This document shows, piece after piece, positions 1 through 11,903 of a stretch of 64,000 nucleotides of DNA. Numbering within the stretch: the first letter of the stretch is position 1; the number at the start of each line of letters is the position of its first letter. Location: NCBI RefSeq assembly GCF_000499845.2, contig NC_023758.2, positions 10,823,927 through 10,887,926 of the forward strand, given 5' to 3'. Under the pieces are notes generated by a model that was not told the origin of the DNA, did not search any database, and saw only the letters and a program-made list of their open reading frames with translations. The stretch comes from Phaseolus vulgaris. Taxonomy: Eukaryota; Streptophyta; Magnoliopsida; Fabales; Fabaceae. The translations under genes were made by a program, and so were the position numbers.

Positions 1-382
1 TCAAAAGTTTGACCAAGGATGGGAGGAACATCCACAATGAAGACAAACTTTTGTATTTAATTTAAATTGTTTTGATTTAAATTTTTAATCTTTCAAGAGT
101 TTGTATGTATCATTCAATTCAAGATTCAAGTTAGAAAAAAAACATAGATATACGAAAGGATAAAATTAAAAATTTAAATTCTTATTTTTTGTAAAAAATT
201 AAATTCTATAATTTTAAGTAGAATTTCTATACTTTTAATTTTAACTTCTTCTAAAATTATTTATCCAAATATTATATTCTATTATAGAAAATTTTAAATT
301 AACTAAGAAAATAAATTACTCTTTAGAGTATATTCTACAAGTGTTAAAGGTAACTAGTGAGACTATTATATGTAATGACTAT
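1..382. other. AT-rich flank left of the Tat/Ogre element
   Basis: I see no coding potential, RNA gene or repeat structure here. The stretch is AT-rich non-coding DNA ending at the left LTR of the gypsy element. Confidence 0.5.
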
Positions 383-704
383 TGTATTGAATAGGTCGAA
401 AGATCGTTAACATATTAAAAGATGAATAAGGTTAATATGATATAAATAAATAATAAAATAAGATAACATTGTATGAAGACCCAACAAATAAGCTCAAAAC
501 ACTAAAAATACATTTAGTAACTGTAGGGCGTGAAAATTAAAAGTCCAATCAAGGTAAAGCCCAACAATGAGCACTATAAATAGGTGACCCGTTTAATAGG
601 TAAGTAGAGTGTTTTTTTCTGATAAATTAAGCAAACTGATTTGAATTTAATCATCGGAGCACCTTGCAGGTACACACATCCAACCAAGAGTGAGCCTGAA
701 CCCA
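383..704 (+). repeat. 5' LTR of the Tat/Ogre element
   Basis: This matches 12176-12513 over its length: shared blocks include a run of ATAAATAAATAATAAAATAA, the phrase AGACCCAACAAATAAG and the phrase GGAGCACCTTGCAGGTACAC. It begins TGTATTGA and probably ends at GAACCCA. The exact right edge is judged by eye and could be off by a few bases. Confidence 0.75.
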
Positions 705-1008
705 GTAACCGAGAGTTGACCCCGATCCAACAACCGAGAGATAGCTCAAATCCAGTAGTTGAGAACAAGCCCAAGCCCACATAACAAAGAAAGTTTAAGT
801 CAATTGATCCAGTAATCAAAAGCTCAAGTTAATAGTCAAAGACCGAAAGGTTGTGTGGAGGAGAAGAAGAAAAGTTAATTGTTTAAAAGGCCCTGTAAGA
901 ACATTTAGGTGTGCACCGTGAGGCCCGGAAGCAAGTTAACTGAAGAAGTAAAGGGGGGCAAGTCGAAGAGGAGACCAAGCGGGAGGACAAGAAGACAACC
1001 CGAATGCC

Positions 1009-2392
1009 ATGTCAATGGCTATGTTGATGAGATTGCAAGAGGAGTTTGAAACTTTAAAAAGAAACAACAAAGAAGAGTTGAACATGCTGAGAGATGAAAA
1101 TGCATATATGAAACAAAAGTTGAATGAAGAAACAATTCTAAATACAACTTCATTAGATATTGTTGACTTGAGAAGGCGTATTCATCAGAGTACATAGAAT
1201 GAGGCAAGTTTTGAAGTGATGTAAAGGAGGCGACCAAAAACATCGAGTACTTTTTTTGGAACATTTGTGGGAAGAAATTCTTTTTTCTGAAGGAATCATA
1301 GAGACTTCACTACCTGAGAACTGGAAAATCCAACTATGGATAAGTATGATGGAACCATGAATCCTGAAGAACATATATCAATTTATACAACACAAATAAG
1401 CTTGTATACCTGGAACGATGCCATTTTATGTCGAGTATTTCCCACCACTTTAAAGGGAGCAGCGTTAAGTTGGTTTACCACTTTTTCACCGTTATCTATT
1501 GATTATTTTAATACACTCATTGAGAAGTTTGGAGCGTAATTTGCTACAAGTCGACCACATCATCTGACTTCAATCGCTTTAGTGAATATAAGGCAAGAGA
1601 AAGGAGAATCACTTAGGTTGTTTGTGCAACGTTTTGGAAAGGTGGCATTGAGTATACACAATCTAAGTCCATAAGTAATAATACATCATATGATCACAAC
1701 ATTACAGCCATGACCTTTTGTCAATAGCCTTTGTAAAAAACCGACAACTAATCTTGACTAGTTGAGGAGCGTGTAATGAAGTTTATGCAAATGGAAGAGT
1801 TGAGGGATTTTCAGAATCAAGTAAGAGTTGATGGTGTAGTTGAAAAGAAACATAATGAAAGAGAAGGAGGTCGGCAATACAGAAGAGATAGAGAAGGACC
1901 TCGTGGACAGGAATTTCCGTATTATACACCTTTAAGTACTAATCAAGCTTGGATATTACAAGAGGCAATGGCTACAGAGATAATACCAACATCGAGAAAA
2001 GCACGAACACGGGAACGAGCTGATAAAAGCAAACACCGTCAATATCACCGAAATCCAGTCATCACATAGAAGAATGCATAACATTGAAAGATCAAATAGA
2101 AAAGTTAGTTCAAGTTGGACAATTGAAGCGTTTTGTAAGAGATTGGGGAGTAGCGAAAAGGGGAAGAAGTCCAGAACATCGAGAAAAGAGGTATGGGAAT
2201 AAAAGAGAAGAACGATTTCGTAAGAGGGACGAGAGAAGGGTAGAAAGGATAGAAGAGAGAAATAATCAAAGTTCTCAAAGTAGGAGAAGTCGAGAACGAA
2301 GTTTAGGAAGACCTGTCAGAGGCTTTATTAATACAATTTATAGAGGATTTGCTGGAGGGGAATATCATCATCTACTAGGAAGAAACATTTGA
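1009..2392 (+). pseudogene. gag relic of the gypsy element
   Basis: The structural capsid-type protein of the element. The first part (1009-1197) reads as a charged coiled coil. After a frame break, 1336-1539 shows a retrotransposon gag core with the sequence MDKYDGTMNPEEHISIYTTQ and a downstream AALSWF motif, typical of plant gypsy gag. A TAA at 1537-1539 interrupts the core, although homologous sequence continues (the LRLFVQRF stretch near 1620-1650). 1776-2392 encodes a very basic, Arg-rich tail with an LKDQIEKLV-type segment that normally sits after the zinc-knuckle region. At least three frame breaks make it non-functional. Confidence 0.8.
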
Positions 2393-2793
2393 GAAATGCT
2401 CGAACAATAAATTCTATCTTTAAAAAGAGAAGCATGGCAACAATTATGTTTACAGATGAAGATTTTCAAGCGATTGATCTGGAACAAGATGATCCAATGG
2501 TGATTACATTGGAGATAATAGAGTATGCAGTCATAAAGACTTTGGTGGATCAAGGAAGTTTTGTTGATACTTTATTTTGGGTGACTTTTCAAAAGGTAAA
2601 TTTGAGGGAAAAAGATATCATACCATGCCGAGAAGAAATAATTGGGTTCTTGGGTGAAAGGGTAGATACAAAGGGATTTATATTTTTGAGAACAACGTTT
2701 GGAATGGGAAATGTGACGAAAACAATTAAAATTAGATACTTAGTTGTTGATGCATGCACTTCGTACAATGCTCTGTTAGGGAGGTCTCATTGA
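2389..2793 (+). pseudogene. Aspartic protease segment of gypsy pol (relic)
   Basis: A 134-codon open stretch that reads as a retropepsin-like domain. The segment VIKTLVDQGSFVDTLF places D-Q-G-S where gypsy proteases have the catalytic D-x-G-S. The later YNALLGR motif is the usual C-terminal landmark of this protease in plant gypsy elements. It is isolated from gag and RT by stop codons. This enzyme would cut the Gag-Pol polyprotein. The assignment rests on these two motifs. Confidence 0.7.
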
Positions 2794-2906
2794 ACAAGCT
2801 AGGAGCCATAGTGTCAACACCACACTTGGCTCTGAAGTTTCCAACTAAAAAAAAAGGAGAAATTGCAACTATTTATATTGATTAAAGACCAACAAGAGAA
2901 TGTTAT

Positions 2907-4000
2907 ATGGCAAGCCTCAAAATAGTTCAAGAACCGAGAATATCGAGAAGAAAGGAGGATGAAAGAAATTTGATTACAATGGTTGATTTAGATTCGAGAA
3001 TGCATGATGAAGAAAGGATGGAGCCAAAAGAGGAAACACTTATTCATTTAGGAGAGATTGAAAAGCAGTGCACGTATGTTGGAGGGAGTATGCCTGAAAA
3101 TTGATGAATGAGTTGGTTAAAACTTTGAGGAAAAATAAGGATTTGTCTGCATTGAAGGTTACAAATATACCTGGGATTAATCCTAGCGTCATTTCCCATA
3201 ATTTGTCTTTATGCCGAGAGGCCGAGTCGATATCACATAAGAGAAGGAGGATACGCGAAGAGAAAAGAAAGGCAGCTTTTGAAGAAACCAAGAAATTTTT
3301 GCAAGCCGGATTTATCTGAGAAATTCAGTATACAACTTGGTTGGCGAATGTAGTGTTGGTAAAAAAGTCAAGTAAAATGTGGAGAATGTGCACTGATTAC
3401 ATAAATTTAGACAAGGCATGTTTGAAAGATTCATATTCGTTGCCTAGTTGATAGGTTGGTGGATGGAGCTTTTGGTCAAGTAATGATGAGTTTTTTTATG
3501 CTTATTCAGGGTATAATCAAATACAAATGTATGTGCCTGATGTATTGAAGATGCCTTTTACTACTGAGGTGGCTAACTATTGGTATAAAGTCATGCCTTT
3601 CAGATTGAAAAATGCGGGGGCAACATACTAGAGGTTGATGGATAAGGTGTTTAAAGAACAAATTGGGAGGAATATGGAGGTGTATGTAAACGACATGATT
3701 GTTAAGTCATGTGAAGTGGAAAGTCATGTTAAAGATCTATTGAAGTTTTTGCAAGAGTGAGAAAGTATGACATAAGGTTGAACCTTGAGAAATGTGTTTT
3801 TGGGGTGAGAGGTGGAAAATTCTTAGGGTTTATGATGACCAACAGATGGATTGAAACAAATCTTGATAAGTGTAAAGCAAACTTGAAAATGAGAAGTCCG
3901 ACTAACCTAAAAGAAGTTCAAAGGTTAGTTGGAAGGTTGACTGCCTTGGCAAGATTCTTACTAGTGTTGCTGAAAATACAAACCCTATAATCAAATTGTT
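2907..4000 (+). pseudogene. Reverse transcriptase segment of gypsy pol (relic)
   Basis: Gypsy RT landmarks are present in broken frames. There is a PGINPSVISHNLSL linker, a KRKAAFEETKKFLQAGFI segment ahead of the palm, a CTDYINLDKA motif (usually TDF/Y-NLNKA), and a GATY.RLMDKVF segment. The catalytic box reads YVNDMIVKS, where the family has YVDD; one catalytic aspartate position is thus Asn. 3757-3990 continues with the LNLEKCVFGV and GFMMT landmarks of the RT C-terminus. The copy is interrupted by several stops and cannot encode an active enzyme. Confidence 0.82.
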
Positions 4001-4900
4001 GAGAAAAGCAGAAGCTTTCAAGTGGAATGAGCAATGTGAGCTAACATTTTCAATGATAAAAAATGTGTTAGTTGAACCACCAATTTTTAGTAAAACGAGT
4101 GTCATCCCAACCTATCATTGTGTATTTAGCAACTTCACATGAAGCCCTAGGAGTAGCCTTAATCCATGAGTTTCCGGAACAAAATCCAATCTACTTTGTG
4201 AGTTGAGCCTTACAAAATGCCGAAACTAGGTACCAACTTGTAGAGAAAATAGCCCTTACCTTAGTGTATGCAGCAAGAAGTCTCCGGCCATACTTTCAGA
4301 ATCATTAGATAATAGTGAGAATCGACTGTTCGATAGCAAAAGTTTTAAGAAAACCAGAACTTGCAGGAAGAGTGATAGCGTGATAAATTGAACTTTTAGA
4401 GTTTGGAATAAAATATGAACAGAGAGGAACAATCAAAGCACAATCTCTTGTAGATTTCATCATCGAGTTGTCGACAACACCATTTGAAGAAGAAATGTGG
4501 ACTTTATATGTAGATGGATCATCAAACAAGAAAGAATAATATGAAGCTCCAATTGGAAGGACCATTTCCTCTTCATAACAAAAATAATATTGGAAGGACC
4601 ATTTTCAACTTGAAGTATCTTTAAGATTCAAGTTCAAAACTTTTAATAATCAAGCAGAATATGAAGCTCCAATTGCATGTTTAATTCTTGCGAGAGACAT
4701 GGGAGCTATGAAGTTCGTTTGCAGAGTATCAGGTAAAAGATCCTTTGTTGTTACAATATTATCATAAAGTCTTAAATATCATGCAAAAGTTCAACAAGGC
4801 CGAAATTGAGCATATTTCGAGATAGCGGAATTCAAGAGCAAATTCATTGTCCAAGTTAGCTAGTCATAGATGGCAGACTCAACACAATTCAATCTTACAA
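4001..4900 (+). pseudogene. RNase H region of gypsy pol (relic)
   Basis: Downstream of RT the segment LRKAEAFKWNEQCE and a later LYVDGSSN motif are seen in interrupted frames. Plant Tat elements carry a second, archaeal-like RNase H where VDGSSN is a landmark, so this is probably that domain; the call is tentative. A short local duplication (AATATGAAGCTCCAATT twice, about 4538 and 4657, plus TTGGAAGGACCATTT twice) further disrupts the frame. Confidence 0.6.
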
Positions 4901-5059
4901 CAAACAATGAAAAGTATGACAATTGGAGTATAAAAATGTTTAACAACCACAACAACTAAAGATGATTGGATTATTATGTATACATAAGTGATCAAGAGTG
5001 AAAAGCAAGGTGCCGAGAACGACGTCAATATTGCAAGAAAAACAACTAAATTTCTTATG

Positions 5060-6170
5060 ATAGGAAATGACTTATATAAAAGAGGGCATTCAAGTTAAGT
5101 ACATTCTCTGAGAGTTGCATGAAGGACTTTGTGGATTACATTGTGGTGCTCGAACAATGGCAACAAAGGTTTTGCGTGCCAAGTATTATTGGTCGACAGT
5201 ACGAGAAGATTGTAATACATTTGTTAGATCTTGCAAAAATGTTAGGAGTTTGGAAATCTTAAGCATATCCCATCTCAAGAGTTACAAGAAATTTTTTTGC
5301 CATGGCCATTTGTAAAATAGGGAATGGATATTTTAGGTCCATTTCCTCTAGGACGATGGCAAACAAAGTTTTTAATGGTGACAATAGACTATTTCACAAA
5401 ATGGATAGAAGCGAAAGCTCTTACAAGAGTAACGAATCAACTAGTTCAAATATTTTTTTGAAAAAATATTTTTTTGTAGATTTGGTATCCCACATACATA
5501 ATAACTGACAATACCCGACAATTTATTGATAAAAAGCCTTATGGAATTCTATGCAGATCTAGGGATCAAGCCAATAACAACTGCAATTGAACATCCACAA
5601 ATGAATGGACAAGTAGAGTTTGCCAACAAAATCATTCTTGTTTAACTTAAAAGAAGACTTGGAAATGCTAAGGGACTGTGGGACGAGAAATTGTCTGAAA
5701 TATTATGGGCATATAGGTGCATGCCACAAACATCAACTGGAGAAACTCCATTTAATCTTGCTTATGGTACTAATGCATGACACTAGTGGAGGTGGGCGAG
5801 CCGACATTTTGAAGGCAAATAGAAGACATGAGAATAAACAATGAATGTCTTAGAACAAATTTAGACTTGATAGAAGATTTTCGAGAGAAAGCAAAGATTA
5901 GAGAAGAAGTAGTAAAGTGAAGAGTGTGTAAAAGTTTTAATGCAAAAGTCAAGCCAAAACTTTCAGTGAAGGAGATTTAGTATGGTGAATGAGGACATAA
6001 GCAAGCAACGATCCAACTCAGGGAAAGCTAGCACCAAATTGGGAAGAACCATTTAAAATAACTAAAAATTTACAAAATGGAGCCTACAAATTGGAAAGTC
6101 TGGATGGAAAAGCAATTCCGAGACCATGAAATACAAGTTATTTGAAGTTTTATTTCAGTTAAATAGTTGT
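5060..6170 (+). pseudogene. Integrase segment of gypsy pol (relic)
   Basis: The N-terminal zinc-binding region starts HEGLCGLHCGARTMA, followed by RAKYYWSTVREDC and RSCKNV, where the last Cys of the HHCC set appears replaced. In shifted frames the catalytic core shows GPFPLGRW with an upstream DIL (first Asp), ITDN (second Asp) and NGQVEFANK (Glu), then GETPFNLAYG and a basic C-terminal part to about 6160. The three catalytic positions of the DDE core are recognisable, but the frame changes several times. Confidence 0.78.
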
Positions 6171-6189
6171 ATGTATGGTGTCAAGACTC

Positions 6190-6868
6190 AATTAATGTAC
6201 ATAATATCTCTCGGTCAAGGATGTTTTTCTCAGTCCAAAAGAGATTCACTCCCGAGATGGAGCTGTTAAATGAAGAAATCATTTTTAAAAAAATGTGTTC
6301 TCATTCTTCTATTCAGGAAAGAAAAATAAAAATTCTTGGCCGAGGAAGTTTTCATTCAAGTTAATCCCTCCCGAGAGAAATATATATTGTCAAAATTAAT
6401 AGCTCTCGGCCAAGGACGTTTTCACTCCAAGTGAATCCATCCCGAGAGAAATCTATATAATCTAATGCTTTCGATTAAGGATGTTTTCACTCCAAGTGAA
6501 TCCCTCTTGAGAGAAATCTATTTCATTTAATTTGAAACTCTTGGTTAAGGACGTTTTCACTCCAAGTGATTTCCTCTCGAGAGAAATCTATTTCATTTAA
6601 TCTAAGTTAAGGACGTTTTCACCATAAGTGAATCCCTCCCGAGAGAAATCTATTTCATTTAGTCTAAAACTCTCGGTTAACGACATTTTCACTCCAAGTG
6701 AATCCCTCTCGAGAAGAATCTATTTCATTCAATATAAAACTCTTGGATAAGGAAGTTTTCACCATAAGTGAATCCCTCTGGAGAGAAATCTATTTTTCCA
6801 AAAGCAAAATCTCCAAGCTAAAAGAAAGAAGACAAAACTCTAGGAAAAAAATGTTTTCAATTCAAGTG
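6190..6868 (+). repeat. Tandem repeat block, unit about 65-70 bp
   Basis: About nine imperfect units follow integrase. A typical unit holds GGACGTTTTCACTCCAAGTG, AATCCCTCCCGAGAG and AAATCTATTTCATTTAATCT. Each unit begins with CTCTCGG-like sequence and has CCCGAGAG in the middle, so an inverted repeat is built into the unit. Variable tandem repeats between pol and the 3' LTR are known for Tat/Ogre elements. The block is cut at 6873 by a solo LTR, and degenerate unit-like sequence resumes after 9412. Confidence 0.85.
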
Positions 6869-6873
6869 AATAC

Positions 6874-9407
6874 TGTTGGGTTCAATAGTGTCAAAGTTCA
6901 AGAGGGAGGGGGGGGGGGGGGTGAATTGATCTTTTAAAAGTTTTGCACATAATCAGATATTGTCACAGTACAAGGTGTTTATCTACCAATGAACAGATTT
7001 ATTTATCTACCAATGAACAGATTTATTTTTATACTGTTTATGTATTTTAAGGTGTTTATCTCAGTTGAATAATCTTTGATTTTAAGATTGAATTAGATGA
7101 TTTGCAGGCAAAGTCCAAATTGATTTTTGTGGAATTAAAACAGTGAGCTACAGTAAATTTAATCACAACCTTTGAATGCAAAGCTAATGTTTGAGTTTTC
7201 CAAAACACTTAACAAATTGTATTAGCCTTCTCAGAGTACAAAATTCACTGATGTTTCAACACATATGAATTTATGCAGAAGTTCTTTAGAAAAACAAGAA
7301 CAGTATATCCGTGCCCAGAAAGAACATATTCAATTACGATTTGATCTCGCAGGGGATTCGAACGTCGAAGGATTCGCCACGTCAAACTCTGTCTTCCGCA
7401 AGAACGCTCCAAGCACTCCACAAGAACTCCAAGCAAACCTGTGAAACACAACAAACAGCGCCTCTAGCGGCCGATTGCACTCCGACGCTCAAGTCAGCCT
7501 CGCAAAACCACCAAAGAACTAAGGACTAAGAATCTCAGCGAGACTCGTGTGCACTTTGTGATTCTCTGTGTGTGTGTAAACTAGTAACTTGCAAGAATGA
7601 ATCCTACCTCCTTCTGCATGAGCGCGGAATGCCTTTATATACTCTGTTGCGCGCCTAAGTTATCCGTGTACGAAGTAACTTAGCGCGTTTCAGCCACTAG
7701 GCGTCTCGTGCAACCTCAGCGTGAATACCAAGTGTGGCTTGGCTAAGCGCACACACCAGTCATCACCTACTGTGTGAACGATCACCTCTGCTTTGCACCA
7801 TGCACGTTTTGGGTTAAGAGAACACCGATCACCGATTGACTTACTAGCTCTCTTAGGCCATTCTCGTGCACGGCACTACAAAGCACATAACTTCTCCTTT
7901 CTTTGATATTCTGCCACACAAGGCTCGAATGCAACGCTCTCGCTGGGAAACATCCTTCGTTTCCAGCTTAACTGCGTGCAACACGAAAACCCGATGACCA
8001 TCGCTCACACCGGATGACCGATCGGTGCACCATAGCGCCACGCCCTCTTCTTCCAGGCTCTTATCTAGGCGCTGATCGCGCATCCTCTCTGACCGCCATC
8101 CCTTGATGACCGATCATCCCCTTGGGTGACTTTCTCAATGACTCATCTGCTTCCCTGGCCCAGGTGTTCCACTAAGAACGGTCCACGTGGCTATCCTTTG
8201 TTGACGTCACCGACTAACGATGACCGACCGGATCACGATTGAACAGATTTATTTCTTGACAGTTTAGTTTATTCAGTAGTTATTGAGTGCAAGGATTATG
8301 AGAGAATGAACACAAAGCAATTACACTGGTTCACTCCAATGAGCTACATCCAGTCTTCACCTAATCCAAGGTGGAATTCACTAAAGCACAATTCAAACAA
8401 TTACAAAACACCACTGTTCTCGAACCCTACAAGAACATGGTAAACCTTGCTGAAAAACACTATTCCAGCACACACAACTCTTCAAGAAACCCTATCAAGA
8501 AGAGTTTACAACCACACTTTTACAAGATATGAAATATGAAACGAATACACCCGATAGAGGATGCAGAAATCTGCCTTAGACTAGTAGAACAGATTGCTCA
8601 AACAGTAGCAGCACCTCTCACCAAGCCTTAGAGCCAACCAAGAACAAGCACACTTTTGATTTGTAAAATCTTTCAAGAACACATGCTAATTCTTTGTAAA
8701 TCCTTAATTCTCTGTTGTAAAACTTGATTTCTCAATTGTATGATTCAACTTTAAACGTAGGAACAAGTTTTCTTTTTATAGAGAAACAACTTATAACAGA
8801 TTTAAAAAAAAACAGTTAAAGTTGTTATAAAAAGAGCTTATTAAAAATAAAATGAACATATTTATTTTCATAAGCAGTTAGAGAATCTGTTATGTGAAGG
8901 AGACTTAGTCAACTACTCTGGTGCAAGGACAAAACGAAAAAAACCTTTTAAGATAAACACTGCACCAGACTAAAAAGAATCTATTCATTTATAGATGAAC
9001 AAATTTATTTTTCAAAACGATAACATAAAAGACTACCTATTGAAACATAGTCGTTTTGAAAGAGTGTAGACTTAGTCAAAATACTTTATGCACAAAACCT
9101 GATTTTCGAAAGACTTAGTCAATGCATCAGTTTAAAAAAGAACCCATTCATTTAGAAAAGAACATATTTATTTTTATGCAGTAAGGGTGTTTTTGAAAAA
9201 CATGTGAAAAACAGTTTCAGAAAATTTGTGTTTGCTCTTATCACATGGTCAGGGGTTGAGAGGTGAGTTACCCAGCAAAAAGCCTACTCTTAAACAACCT
9301 CTAACTTATACCTAAGACATTCTTAAAGCAAATACAACTATACATGAAATGTACACTAATGACTTCATCAAACACATGTCTTGAAGGGGCAACAACCATC
9401 TTCAACA
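6874..9407 (-). mobile_element. SIRE-type solo LTR inserted in the tandem repeats
   Basis: The sequence begins TGTTGGGTTCAATAGTG and ends CATCTTCAACA, matching element C's LTR (61383-62926) along its length. The 5 bp AATAC occurs immediately before (6869-6873) and after (9408-9412), a perfect TSD. No internal retrotransposon sequence is present, so this is a solo LTR left by LTR-LTR recombination. Without the nested 7342-8235 insert it is about 1.6 kb. By comparison with element C, the parent element read on the minus strand. A long G-run at about 6906-6920 is a homopolymer expansion. Confidence 0.9.
7342..8235. mobile_element. GC-rich solo LTR nested inside the solo LTR
   Basis: An 894 bp insert interrupts the alignment of 6874-9407 with element C's LTR. 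It starts TGATCTCGC and ends CCGGATCA, so the termini TGATC/GATCA are inverted repeats in the TG...CA format. The 5 bp CGATT flanks it on both sides (7337-7341, 8236-8240). It is much richer in CG dinucleotides than its surroundings and contains a TATA-like CTTTATATACTC near 7633. No protein-coding content is supported. Which retrotransposon family it belongs to cannot be told from the window. Confidence 0.82.
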
Positions 9408-9412
9408 AATAC

Positions 9413-9949
9413 GTTTCAAAAGAAATTTATCTCGTTAAACTTAATGTTCTTAGCCAAAGAAATAATCATGCCAAATAGATTTCTCATGAAAGAAAGTACT
9501 TTTCATAAAGTAAAAACTCTCAATTAATTTCATTTAAATAATGTTGGCTTAAAAACACTTAACTGAAAATGCATTTGATTCAAAGTAAAACCTGATTTAT
9601 CATATATAAAATATTCGGCAAAAAAACTTTCAAAAAAATCACTAGTATTCGGCATAAAAACTTTCAAAAGAATCACAAACTTTGGTTCAAGGAAATTTTT
9701 ATTCTTTCATTTTCCATGAATTGTTTTATACCAAGTTGATTAGTTGAAAACTCATATAAATCGATAATAAAATTTATAAAAAAAAGGCAAGATAATAATA
9801 ATGAAATTGTGTTATGTTAAAACCGATAGGTTCAATTTGGTTGGCAAAGGTCAAATCAAAGTACACAAAACTGGTAACTAATGACCGAGAAGTACATAAA
9901 AAAAACTAAGATAACTAAACATCTACAATGACATCTTTAGTGTTAACGA
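9413..9949. other. Gypsy 3' non-coding region
   Basis: AT-rich sequence between the solo LTR and the antisense ORF. It shows weak echoes of the 65-70 bp unit (for example GAAATTTATCTCGTTAAACTT) but no coding potential. Confidence 0.5.
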
Positions 9950-11903
9950 CTTTTTCTTCACCTTCTTCTTAAGGAATTTCTTTAATGGGAATGAGATTCC
10001 TGTTGTGAAAGTCTTTTCGAACATTAAATTTACCTTCTTTCAAAGGAATCTCGTGAAAGTATTCAACTTATTGGAGAGCTTTTGAAAATCCCAACTAGTG
10101 TTGTTCTATTACAAAAATTTTGGGCTTCTTCTAAATCTTTCTCCAATTGAATTATCTTCTCAAAATTAACATGTTTAGAAGAAGATAAACCATTCAAGCC
10201 CCCTTTTAATTTTTCTTTCTAGAATTGTAAAGAAAGTCTTTCGGTGACCAGGACAACTATTTCATGTTTTAAAGACTCTTTCTCAGCATCACAACAAGAA
10301 CGAACATCTGAAATCTCTTTAACTTGAGCAGTTAATGCAACATTAGCATCATGAGCAAATGGAAGACTCTTTCCATATTCAACAAGCTCTTTCTTTAAAT
10401 TTTCATGTTCAGTGGTGGAAACACCATTTACAACTTATTCTGTAAACCTTTTAGAAATCAGCAAACATTGAGTAGAAAGCTTAATAGCTGATTTGCCAAT
10501 CAAGGAATTTTTGCTGACCGAAAGACTTTCATTTCTCGTCCATTCAAGTTAAACCCAACGGATTGTGAAAACCGCATGGAAGCACCAAAAAGACTCTCCG
10601 AAAGAGGTTTAGAAGAACAACTAGCACCATGACAATGATGCCTTGGTGATGAAGGAGACCGTATGCTACCTCTATCTCTTTTCTTACTTTTCTTTTGAGG
10701 TCAGTACGAGTGCTTTCAGGAATAGGATCAACCCAGTAATAGGCTCTACAACCTCGACTTCTCTTCTCGGCTTAGGGGTAGTGCCACCAAGTTTCTTCAT
10801 AAGATTTTGAAAGTAAGCTTGGCCTTTCGGATGAATAGAAGCAATTAAACATGCAATTCAAGAGAAAAATTAGCAAAGTTAAACTCTCTTATAAAGACAA
10901 AAAAATTAGAATAAAAGCATACTGATAAAGTCTCTTTCCGATTTGGGGGAGAGGTAAATTCGTAGCGAACCATGAGTGGGAAGCTTTCAGGATAAGTGAT
11001 CTAGAACCGAAAGGACTTGAAGATCTTCTGACTTCATTGAATGACGTGACCAAGAGTTGAAATTTAAAAGAGTATTAGTCCAGTAGAAAGGAAATTTTTG
11101 AACATTTCCATCATAAAAATATTTCTTTTCGGCTTCCTCTATAAGAAGTTAAAAAAATCCTCTTTTGAAATTTTTATAAGAGGAAGTAAAAGGTGAAAGC
11201 AAACAAGCCTTAGACCGACTAATTAAAGGTGCAACTGGACTTGCCAGGTTGAGAACTATAAAAATGAAGAAAAACTTCAGAGGTAAGAGTTAAAGAAAGA
11301 AATTTACAAACAATGCGAAAAGCTTACTCTCACCAAGAGGAAACCGAACATGAATATTAGTAAAAAGAATTCATAAACATAAAAAATTCACAAGCCTCAC
11401 TCTCACGACCATGACAATCATTATCAATAGCCCTACAACACCGAAAAAAGATAACCTCTTCAGGAGCATCAAGAGAATAAATAGAAATATTTGACAAAAA
11501 AAATATGAAGGGATAAAGAGCAATGATACTGGGAGAAATAATCTCGGACACTATTGTCAACCCATTCATAACCTCGTCTCAGACTGCAATTTTCTTCTGC
11601 CCTTTCAACTTGTTCTTCAGCTTCAATATCCAGAGATTCATCACTTGAAGGTAAACCAATGGAAGCTTTATTCTTGGAAATCGATATAGTTGTTGATGAA
11701 GCAGCAAAATGAATGCTCCTATTAATGTCTTCAACCACTCTCCCAGCAGCTTGATCACTTGTGCTCGAAAACCCTGAATCCACACCAAAATTAGAAATAG
11801 AGCTTGAGGAAGACATAATACCTTCTAAAATTTGCAGAAATACTTCTCGGCCACAATGAGACAAATGCAACAGAAGTAGTGGGCCATCGTTATTGAAGAA
11901 CAA
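9950..11903 (-). pseudogene. Antisense ORF of the Tat/Ogre element (putative gypsy-type transposon protein)
   Basis: On the minus strand, opposite to gag-pol, broken frames encode a Ser-rich N-terminus (MSSSSSISNFGVDSG, about 11815), an EWVDNSVRDY segment, and CHGRESEACEFFMFM. Further on come SSYKNFKRGFF and FPFYWTNTLLNFNSW, and then a C-terminal helical part with ELVEYGKSLPFAHDANVALT that looks like coiled coil. This order matches the plant 'putative gypsy type transposon' protein family that lies antisense near the 3' LTR of Tat elements. Its role is not established; it is not a classical transposase. At least one probable intron or frameshift near 11290-11340 and several stops are present. 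Confidence 0.72.

Noticed and set aside
6190..6868. Regularly spaced repeats that might suggest a CRISPR array
   Set aside because: Plant nuclear retrotransposon context, units are imperfect and the 'spacers' are themselves repeated; it is a tandem repeat.
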